Source of the DNA: Streptomyces sp. Ru72
Lineage (GTDB): Bacteria > Actinomycetota > Actinomycetes > Streptomycetales > Streptomycetaceae
Length of the DNA stretch: 64,000 bases
Assembly: GCF_002920635.1 (NCBI RefSeq)
Contig: NZ_PQSR01000015.1
Location: 53,914-117,913 of the forward strand
Direction: 5' to 3'
A program made the position numbers and the translations under genes. This document shows, piece after piece, positions 57,887 through 64,000 of the stretch (the stretch's first letter is position 1; each line of letters begins with the position of its first letter). The notes under the pieces were generated by a model. The model had not been told where the DNA came from. It saw nothing but the letters and a program-made list of their open reading frames with translations, and searched no databases.

Positions 57887-59626
57887 GTGTCCACCGTCGT
57901 CGAGACCGACGTTCTGATCGTGGGCAGTGGCCCGGCCGGTGCCTCGGCCGCGCTCGCCCTGAGCACCTACGGCGTGCCCAACCTCGTCGTGACCCGCTAT
58001 GCGAGCCTCGCCGACACGCCCCGCGCGCACATCACCAACCAGCGCACGATGGAGGTGCTGCGCGACCTCGGCGTCGAACAGGACGTCATCCGGCAGGCCA
58101 CCCCGCAGCACCTCATGGGCAACACCACCTTCTGCACCAGCCTCGCCGGGGAGGAACTGGGCCGGGTGCGTTCCTGGGGCAACGACCCGCTGGTGCAGGC
58201 CGCGCACGAACTCGCCGGCCCCACCCGTATGTGCGACATGCCGCAGCACCTCATGGAGCCGGTCCTCGTGAACGCGGCCGTCGCCCGCGGCACCCGGCTG
58301 CGCTTCGAGACCGAGTACCTCTCCCACACCCAGGACGCCGACGGCGTCACGGCCACCGTCCGCGACCGGCTGCGCGGCGACACCTACGAGATCCGTGCCA
58401 AGTACCTGATCGGCGCGGACGGCGGACGCTCGAGGGTCGCCGAGGACGCGGGCCTGCCGATGGGCGGTCAGATGGGGGTCGCCGGCAGCATCAACATCGT
58501 CTTCGACGCCGACCTGACGAAGTACACGGCCCACCGCCCCTCCACCCTCTACTGGGTCCTCGCACCCGGAGCGACGGTCGGCGGCATCGGCGCCGGACTG
58601 GTGCGCTGCGTGCGCCCCTGGACCGAGTGGCTCATCGTGTGGGGCTACGACGTCGAGGCGGGCGCCCCCGACCTGACCACCGAGTACGCCGAGTCCGTGA
58701 TCCGCAAGCTGGTCGGCGACGACGAGATACCGGTGACCGTCAAGTCGTCCTCCGCGTGGACCGTCAACGAGATGTACGCGGAGACCTACTCGAGCGGGCG
58801 TGTCTTCTGCGCCGGGGACGCCGTGCACCGCCACCCGCCGTCCAACGGCCTCGGCTCCAACACCTCCATCCAGGACTCCTACAACCTGGCCTGGAAGCTG
58901 AAGCTGGTCCTCGACGGCACGGCGAGCCCCAAGCTGCTGGACTCCTACACCGCCGAGCGCGCCCCCGTCGGCAAGCAGATCGTCACCCGCGCCAACCAGT
59001 CCATCGGCGAGACCGCGCCCGTCTTCGAGGCGCTCGACGGGCTGTCCCCGCAGACCCCCGAGCAGCTGTGGGCCAACATCGCCGCACGCAAGGAGGCCAC
59101 CGAGGCCGCCGAGAAACAGCGCGTGAAGCTGCGCGAGGCGATCGCCTTCAAGGTGTACGAGTTCAACGCGCACGGCGTCGACCTCAACCAGCGCTACGTC
59201 TCCGACGCGATCGTCCCGGACGGCACCCCCGACCCGGGCTTCACCCGCGACCCCGAGCTGTACCACCAGCCCTCCTCCCGCCCCGGCGCCAGGCTCCCGC
59301 ACGCCTGGATCACCTCCGGCACCCGTGCCCTGTCCACCCTCGACACGGTCGGCAAGGGCCGCTTCACCCTGCTCACCGGTATCGGCGGCGAGGGCTGGGT
59401 GCGAGCGGCGAAGGCGCAGCAGACCGAGATCGCCACGGTGGTGATCGGCCCGGGCCAGGAATACGAGGACCCCTACGGCGACTGGGCACGGCTGCGCGAG
59501 ATCTCCGACGCGGGCGCCCTGCTGGTGCGCCCCGACGGGTTCGTCGCCTTCCGGCACGCGTCCGCCGCCCCGGACGCCCTTGAACTGCTGTCCGAGGCGT
59601 TGCGGCGCGTCCTCGGACACGCCTGA
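57887..59626 (+). CDS. FAD-dependent aromatic hydroxylase (PheA/TfdB family)
   Basis: A 579-residue flavoprotein monooxygenase. FAD motif VLIVGSGPAGASAALAL, GADGGRSRVAED (DG motif), and FCAGDAVHRHPPSNGLGSNT near the FAD ribityl. The family hydroxylates phenols (phenol, 2,4-dichlorophenol, resorcinol). Because hydroxyquinol dioxygenase and maleylacetate reductase follow, a resorcinol-type substrate giving hydroxyquinol is likely; the exact substrate is inferred. GTG 57887 has AGGAG 5 nt upstream; the longer frame starts in the operator region. Confidence 0.88.
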   Translation: MSTVVETDVLIVGSGPAGASAALALSTYGVPNLVVTRYASLADTPRAHITNQRTMEVLRDLGVEQDVIRQATPQHLMGNTTFCTSLAGEELGRVRSWGNDPLVQAAHELAGPTRMCDMPQHLMEPVLVNAAVARGTRLRFETEYLSHTQDADGVTATVRDRLRGDTYEIRAKYLIGADGGRSRVAEDAGLPMGGQMGVAGSINIVFDADLTKYTAHRPSTLYWVLAPGATVGGIGAGLVRCVRPWTEWLIVWGYDVEAGAPDLTTEYAESVIRKLVGDDEIPVTVKSSSAWTVNEMYAETYSSGRVFCAGDAVHRHPPSNGLGSNTSIQDSYNLAWKLKLVLDGTASPKLLDSYTAERAPVGKQIVTRANQSIGETAPVFEALDGLSPQTPEQLWANIAARKEATEAAEKQRVKLREAIAFKVYEFNAHGVDLNQRYVSDAIVPDGTPDPGFTRDPELYHQPSSRPGARLPHAWITSGTRALSTLDTVGKGRFTLLTGIGGEGWVRAAKAQQTEIATVVIGPGQEYEDPYGDWARLREISDAGALLVRPDGFVAFRHASAAPDALELLSEALRRVLGHA

Positions 59627-59680
59627 ACGCGGGATCATGGAGGAAGCGACAGGTACGTCGTGGACGACGAGGAGCACGGC

Positions 59681-60556
59681 ATGACCATCGACAGCACCGC
59701 CGCACAGGACACCGTCACCGAGGAGGCCGTCGCCAGTCTCGGCGCGACCGCCGACCCCCGGCTCCGCGAGCTGCTCACGGGCCTGATCCGCCACCTGCAC
59801 GCCTTCGTGCGCGAGACGCGACTCACCCAGGAGGAGTGGGAGAAGGCCGTCGGCTTCCTGACGGCGACCGGGCAGACCTGCACGGACACCCGTCAGGAGT
59901 TCATCCTGCTGTCGGACGTCCTCGGCGTCTCCATGCTCGTCGAGACCCTGAACGGCCACCGCGCACCGGGCGCCACCGAGTCGACCGTCCTCGGCCCCTT
60001 CCACATGACCGAGTCGCCGGTGCGTGAACTCGGCGACGACATCGACCTGGTGGGTGGCGGCGAGCCGTGCGTGGTGAGCGGCCGGGTGCTCTCCGAGGAC
60101 GGCACACCCCTGCCGGGCGCCGTCCTCGACGTGTGGCAGGCCGACGCCGACGGCCACTACGACGTCCAGCAGCCGGACCTCCAGCCCGCGGGCAACGGAC
60201 GCGGCCTTTTCACCGCCGACACCGAAGGCCGCTTCTGGTTCCGCACCTGTGTACCGGCCCCGTACCCCATCCCCACCGACGGCCCGGTCGGCGCACTGCT
60301 ACGGGCCACCGGCCGGCACCCGTACCGCCCCGCACACATCCACTTCATCGCCGCCGCCGACGGACACACCCCCGTCACCACGCACATCTTCGTGGCCGGC
60401 AGCGACTATCTGGACTCCGATGCCGTCTTCGCGGTGAAGAAGAGCCTGGTGCAGGACTTCACGGTCACCGACGACCTGTCCCAGGCACGGAGGTTCGGGG
60501 TACCCAACCCGTTCCGGCAGGCCCGCTTCGACCTCGTCCTGGAGCGTGCGACATGA
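59681..60556 (+). CDS. Hydroxyquinol 1,2-dioxygenase
   Basis: A 291-residue intradiol dioxygenase cleaving hydroxyquinol (or catechol) to maleylacetate. The ferric ligands are Tyr in DGHYDVQ and Tyr, His, His in HPYRPAHIHFI. An N-terminal linker domain (RELLTGLIRHLHAFVRETRL) is family typical. ATG 59681 has GAGGAG 8 nt upstream. Its stop overlaps the next start (ATGA). Catechol 1,2-dioxygenase is possible, but the downstream reductase supports hydroxyquinol. Confidence 0.9.
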   Translation: MTIDSTAAQDTVTEEAVASLGATADPRLRELLTGLIRHLHAFVRETRLTQEEWEKAVGFLTATGQTCTDTRQEFILLSDVLGVSMLVETLNGHRAPGATESTVLGPFHMTESPVRELGDDIDLVGGGEPCVVSGRVLSEDGTPLPGAVLDVWQADADGHYDVQQPDLQPAGNGRGLFTADTEGRFWFRTCVPAPYPIPTDGPVGALLRATGRHPYRPAHIHFIAAADGHTPVTTHIFVAGSDYLDSDAVFAVKKSLVQDFTVTDDLSQARRFGVPNPFRQARFDLVLERAT

Positions 60557-61635
60557 CCTTCACCACCGACTTCACCTACGAGACGCGGCCCGTGCGGGTC
60601 GTCTTCCGGCCCGGCGCCGCCGTCACCGCGACTCCGGACGAGGCCGCGCGCCTGGGCCTGCGGCGGCTGCTCGTGATCTCCGGCAGCCGCGGCGAGCCCA
60701 CCGCACGGGCGGTCGCCGACGCCCTCGGCGACGCCTGCGCGGGACTGCACGCCGAGGCGCGTATGCACGTACCGGCCGACGTCGCCGACCGGGGCGTGGA
60801 GGCGGCGCGGGCGGCCGGGGCCGACGGGTGCGTGGCGGTCGGCGGCGGCTCCGCGATCGGCCTCGGCAAGGCGATCGCGCTGCGCACCGGGCTGCCGCTG
60901 ATCGCCGTGCCGTCGACCTATTCGGGTTCCGAGATGACCCCCGTGTGGGGGCTGACCGAACACGGGGCCAAGCGCACCGGCCGCGATCCGCAGGTCCAGC
61001 CCCGCAGCGTCGTCTACGACCCGGAACTGACCCTCTCCCTGCCCGTACCGCTCACCGTGACCAGCGGCATCAACGCGCTCGCCCACGCCGTCGAGGCGCT
61101 GTACGCCCCCGACACCTCCCCGCTGGTCCAGCTGATGGCGGAGGACGGCACCCGGGCGATGGCCGAGGCGCTGCCGCTGCTCGTCGCGGACCCGGGCGAC
61201 CTCGAGGCGCGCAGCCGCGCGCTGTACGGGGCGTGGCTGTGCGGGGCCTGCCTCGGCGCCACCACGATGGGGCTGCACCACAAGCTGTGCCATGTACTGG
61301 GCGGCACCTTCGGGCTGCCGCACGCGGAGACGCACACGGTGGTGCTGCCGTACGTCCTCGCCCACAACGCGCCCGCGGCCCCCGAGGCGGTGGCCGCGCT
61401 GCGGCGGGCGCTCGGCGCCGAGGACGTGGCGCGCGCCCTGTGGGAGCTGGGCGGACGCCTCGGCGCGCCGCGCTCCCTCGCCGAACTCGGCCTGGCGGAG
61501 CCCGACGTGACGGCGGCCGCCGCGCAGGTGACGGCCCAGCCGTACGCCAACCCGCGCCCGGTGACGGCGGACGGGGTGCGGGGCGTGCTGAGAGCGGCCT
61601 ACGAGGGACGGCGACCCGAGACCGCCGCGGCATAG
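60553..61635 (+). CDS. Maleylacetate reductase
   Basis: A 360-residue iron-containing-alcohol-dehydrogenase-fold enzyme reducing maleylacetate to 3-oxoadipate with NAD(P)H. GGGSAIGLGKAIALRTGLPL (nucleotide site), PSTYSGSEMTPVWG, and the metal-region HHKLCHVLGGTFGLPHAETH. ATG 60553 overlaps the dioxygenase stop. It completes a route from hydroxyquinol to 3-oxoadipate, which enters central metabolism elsewhere. Confidence 0.92.
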   Translation: MTFTTDFTYETRPVRVVFRPGAAVTATPDEAARLGLRRLLVISGSRGEPTARAVADALGDACAGLHAEARMHVPADVADRGVEAARAAGADGCVAVGGGSAIGLGKAIALRTGLPLIAVPSTYSGSEMTPVWGLTEHGAKRTGRDPQVQPRSVVYDPELTLSLPVPLTVTSGINALAHAVEALYAPDTSPLVQLMAEDGTRAMAEALPLLVADPGDLEARSRALYGAWLCGACLGATTMGLHHKLCHVLGGTFGLPHAETHTVVLPYVLAHNAPAAPEAVAALRRALGAEDVARALWELGGRLGAPRSLAELGLAEPDVTAAAAQVTAQPYANPRPVTADGVRGVLRAAYEGRRPETAAA

Positions 61636-61673
61636 AGGCCCGCACGACGGCGCTGGCACCCGGTCGCATCAAC

Positions 61674-61690
61674 TGTCTCGTAATGAGACA
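61674..61690. promoter_or_regulatory. TGTCTCGTAATGAGACA operator, copy 2
   Basis: Identical to the site at 57802-57818 (22 nt shared with the following CCCGC). It lies 39 nt after the reductase gene and 121 nt before the YceI start, implying that the AcoR-like regulator also controls the YceI gene. Confidence 0.75.
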
Positions 61691-61811
61691 CCCGCGGCGG
61701 CGCGGTCCGACCCAAGATCGAGAAGGGGGGACCGCATGCAGGCGCGGCCGCTTCGGCGTGCCCCTAGCCGCCGCTCGCACGGCCGCGCCACCGTGAAGAA
61801 AGGTGAACATC

Positions 61812-62726
61812 ATGGCCCTCGCACTGCTCCGGCGTCGGCGGCCCCGGGGCGCCTCAGCCGAGGCGGCGGGCCTCTCGCTCCCCCTCCCGCCCGGCGCGGG
61901 TGCCGTCGCACGCGAGATCGCCGACCCGATGGGCTCGCCGATGGCGTCCGCGGACGTCACCGTCACCGCCCTGGACACGCACCGCGTCGCGGCCCGTGGC
62001 ACGACCGACCCGTACGGCTTCTTCCTCGCCGCGCTGCCGCCCGGCCACTACAGCCTGCTGGTCGCGGCGGAGGGCCTCAAGCCGCACCGCGAGACCGTCG
62101 AGATCGTGGCGGGCACGGCGGCGCGCACCGAGCGGATCTGGCTGCAGCCGGCCGAGGCCCAGCAGCTGCCGATGCCGGGCGGCTGGCTCTTCGACCCGCC
62201 GCACACGGCGATCCGCTTCATCGCCAAGCACGTCGGCATGGCCAACGTCCACGGCCGCTTCGAACGTTTTGACGGTGGCATCCAGATCGCCCAGGACATG
62301 ACGCAGTCCCGCGTCCACGTCCGGATCGACGCCTCCAGCATCAACACCGGCAACAACACCCGCGACAACCATCTGCGGTCCGCCGACTTCCTGGACGTCG
62401 AGCGCTTCCCGTACATCGACTTCACCAGCACGCGCTTCGCGTACCGGGGCGGCAGCAAGTGGACGCTGCAGGGTTCCCTCACGATGCACGGCGTGAGCCG
62501 GTCGGTGGCGCTGGACACGACGTACCTCGGCATGGTGAACGGCGGCTACGGCGAGGAACTGCGCTGCGCGGCCCTGGCCAAGGCGGAGCTGCACCGCGAG
62601 GACTTCACGCTCAACTGGCGCTCCATGCTGGCCCGGGGCATCGCGGTGGTGGGACCGACGGTGCAACTGGAACTGGACGTCCAGGCGATGTACCGCACCC
62701 ACGACACGCCGACGCCGCCGGAGTAG
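61812..62726 (+). CDS. YceI family protein with N-terminal carboxypeptidase-regulatory-like domain
   Basis: A 304-residue protein. Residues about 35-105 form a CarboxypepD_reg-like beta sandwich (SADVTVTALDTHRVAARGTT; GHYSLLVAAEGLKPHRETVE); residues 115-300 are a YceI lipocalin-like barrel (WLFDPPHTAIRFIAKHVGMA; SINTGNNTRDNHLRSADFLD) that binds lipophilic molecules such as isoprenoid quinones. No signal peptide is visible. ATG 61812 is chosen because GAAAGG stands at suitable distance; GTG 61803 is possible. An exact copy of the hydroxyquinol operator is upstream. Confidence 0.85.
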   Translation: MALALLRRRRPRGASAEAAGLSLPLPPGAGAVAREIADPMGSPMASADVTVTALDTHRVAARGTTDPYGFFLAALPPGHYSLLVAAEGLKPHRETVEIVAGTAARTERIWLQPAEAQQLPMPGGWLFDPPHTAIRFIAKHVGMANVHGRFERFDGGIQIAQDMTQSRVHVRIDASSINTGNNTRDNHLRSADFLDVERFPYIDFTSTRFAYRGGSKWTLQGSLTMHGVSRSVALDTTYLGMVNGGYGEELRCAALAKAELHREDFTLNWRSMLARGIAVVGPTVQLELDVQAMYRTHDTPTPPE

Positions 62727-62792
62727 GGCGCCACGGGCGGCGGCCGGCAGTCGGCGCGGACGGCCGGACGAGGGCCCCTCAGACCAGTGCGG

Positions 62793-62834
62793 TAGGGTTT
62801 ACCTGCGCGCTCCCGCAGAACATCCGGGAGCGCG
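62793..62834 (+). promoter_or_regulatory. tRNA-Pro promoter and leader hairpin
   Basis: TAGGGT (62793-62798) is a good -10; no -35 is evident. Between it and the tRNA, CGCGCTCCCG (62806-62815) and CGGGAGCGCG (62825-62834) form a perfect 10-bp stem with a 9-nt loop, ending one nucleotide before the mature tRNA. It could guide RNase P or act as a regulatory leader. Confidence 0.5.
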
Positions 62835-62835
62835 A

Positions 62836-62909
<74 letters not shown>

Positions 62910-62935
62910 CAGAGATGTCGGACGTTTCCGCAGAT

Positions 62936-62961
62936 CAGGGGCTCTCTTCGGAGGGCCCCTG
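62936..62961 (+). terminator. UUCG-tetraloop terminator after tRNA-Pro
   Basis: CAGGGGCTCTC (62936-62946) pairs with GAGGGCCCCTG (62951-62961) around TTCG: an 11-bp stem, one G-U pair, capped by the extra-stable UUCG tetraloop. Probable end of the tRNA transcript. From here to 63174 no convincing gene is visible. Confidence 0.85.
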
Positions 62962-63174
62962 ACGTGTGACCGGGAGCAGTCTCCGGAAGCACTACGGCCT
63001 GCCCGCGGCCGCGCCCCGTCCGCGGCGCACGGCGGACCGCGGGTCGTTCTCGACCTCGCCCCGAACCCGGCCGAGGAGGACGAGGACCGGGCTCGGCACC
63101 TGGCCCCGGCAGTCGACGACATCATCGCGACGATGCGCCGCGTCCGGGCGGCGGGGGCGAGGCTCGACGGACGG

Positions 63175-64000
63175 TTACAGGGCGACCATCTGCCAGTCCT
63201 GGTTGGCCGCCCCGGTGGATGGCCACTGGATGATCGTGGCGCCGTCCGCGGTGGAGGCGTCCTTGACGTCGGCGCACCAGCCGTTGCGGACGTCGACGAG
63301 CCGGTAGTAGCCGCTGGTCGACGAGGGCACCAGCTTCCACCACTGGTTGTCGCTGCTGGTGTCGGTCCACTGGTCGAGGGCCGCGCCCTGCGTGGAACCG
63401 CCCGGGCTGTCCAGAACCTTGCCGCTCTTGACGTTGGACAGGCGGTACGAGCCGTCGGTGTTCGGCAGCAGCTTCCATTGCTGGTTGGTTCCGCCGCTCC
63501 AGGGCCACTGGATGACGGAGGCGCCGTCGGCGGTGGAGGCCCCGCTGACGTCCATCACCTTGCCACTGTTCCGGTTGACCAGTTTGAACGTGCCCAGGTC
63601 CGCGGTGAAGGGCCGGTCGTAGACCTCCAGGTTGCGGATGGACGCCCAGACCCCGGAGGGCAGCCCGGTGACCGTGACCCGGACGTAACGCGCCTGCGCT
63701 CTGAACAGGGCGATCTGTACCTGACTGGTACTGGTGGTCGCGGTGAGGTCGGCAAGAGTCGTCCAGGAGCTGTTGTCGGTGGAGCCCTCGATCCTGTACC
63801 GGTAGTTCGTGCTGTCCTTCTCCCAGGCGATGCGGGTGCCGGTCAGGGAGCGGGTGGAGCCGAGGTCGACCTTGAGCCAGTGGCCGGTGTCGCCGTCGCC
63901 GGCGCACCAGCGGGTGACGGTGGACCCGTCGACGGCCCTTGCGGCGGTGTTGCCCTTGGAGGTCTCCTCGCTGTCGGCGGTGGCGGTCTCGCCGGCGGCG
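63175..64000 (-). CDS. Secreted discoidin/ricin-B lectin domain protein, 3' part
   Basis: The gene extends off the right edge; the C-terminal 275 residues are visible, without start. First comes an F5/8 type C (discoidin, CBM32-like) domain: DGSTVTRWCAGDGDTGHWLK, RIAWEKDSTNYRYRIEGSTD, ARYVRVTVTGLPSGVWASI. Then a ricin B lectin (CBM13) trefoil with three QxW repeats: NQQWKLL, NQWWKLV and NQDWQMV near the end. Such tails bind plant or bacterial carbohydrates and are attached to secreted glycoside hydrolases, so the missing N-terminal part is probably catalytic. No frame break is seen within the visible part. Confidence 0.85.
   Translation of the reverse strand, partial: AAGETATADSEETSKGNTAARAVDGSTVTRWCAGDGDTGHWLKVDLGSTRSLTGTRIAWEKDSTNYRYRIEGSTDNSSWTTLADLTATTSTSQVQIALFRAQARYVRVTVTGLPSGVWASIRNLEVYDRPFTADLGTFKLVNRNSGKVMDVSGASTADGASVIQWPWSGGTNQQWKLLPNTDGSYRLSNVKSGKVLDSPGGSTQGAALDQWTDTSSDNQWWKLVPSSTSGYYRLVDVRNGWCADVKDASTADGATIIQWPSTGAANQDWQMVAL

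Noticed and set aside
57011..60157. 1048-residue open frame antisense to the hydroxylase and dioxygenase genes
   Set aside because: Val/Gly/Asp/His-rich shadow; both strands' known genes explain the DNA.
62966..63307. 113-residue open frame downstream of tRNA-Pro
   Set aside because: Arg/Ser/Thr-rich, overlaps the lectin gene on the other strand, and lacks a domain or a good ribosome site.

Overview
The window is about 64 kb of very GC-rich DNA (strong G/C third-position bias, frequent GTG starts, many 1-4 nt gene overlaps) and is clearly from a Streptomyces or very close relative. Streptomyces markers include a DUF6777/PASTA lipoprotein, a DUF6213 protein, an rppA type III polyketide locus, GatD/MurT and several predicted leaderless mRNAs. 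All annotation comes from reading the sequence; family names rest on recognised motifs, and no database search was run.

Region 1 (1-17.6 kb) is a one-carbon and methylamine catabolic block. It holds a partial purU, a betaine-aldehyde-type dehydrogenase, a three-gene quaternary amine ABC importer (ATPase, double-domain permease, binding lipoprotein) and a tightly coupled operon dmg-folD-glyA-soxB-soxDA-soxG, followed by sdaA. Together these take up a betaine-type compound and oxidise dimethylglycine to sarcosine and then glycine. The released C1 units are collected on tetrahydrofolate and disposed of via FolD and PurU, or used by GlyA to make serine, which SdaA deaminates to pyruvate. Three promoters (purU, ALDH, dmg) carry a shared GTTGYGYA operator motif. 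The sarcosine oxidase delta and alpha subunits are fused in one reading frame across a repeat-like linker.

Region 2 (17.6-31.6 kb) holds a small acidic protein, an iron-permease-like membrane protein, a STAS-ANTAR regulator, a winged-helix regulator with a leaderless promoter, an SDR, a large FAD/Fe-S oxidoreductase, a LOG-like protein, an arginine-catabolic set (lrp, ddaH/arginine-dihydrolase-like, rocD) and a LytTR response regulator / small membrane protein / Na+:solute symporter / LytS-type kinase module.

Region 3 (31.5-42.4 kb) holds a Ser/Thr kinase next to a DUF6777-PASTA lipoprotein, a CtaG-like protein, pfkA, gatD-murT (lipid II amidation), peptide deformylase, and a TetR regulator divergent from an acyl-CoA dehydrogenase.

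Region 4 (42.4-55.6 kb) holds an rppA-P450-cupin cluster (tetrahydroxynaphthalene/flaviolin pigment), a TenA-like protein, succinate-semialdehyde dehydrogenase, NUDIX-DNA ligase, an XRE-cupin regulator, a quinone oxidoreductase with two acyl-CoA dehydrogenases, and a phosphodiester glycosidase gene broken by a frameshift.

Region 5 (55.6-64 kb) holds a DUF779 protein, an AcoR/Fis-like regulator divergent from a hydroxyquinol pathway (FAD hydroxylase, hydroxyquinol 1,2-dioxygenase, maleylacetate reductase), a YceI protein, tRNA-Pro(GGG), and the 3' part of a secreted discoidin/ricin-lectin protein. The same 22-bp sequence containing a palindromic operator stands before the hydroxylase and before YceI, suggesting one regulon.
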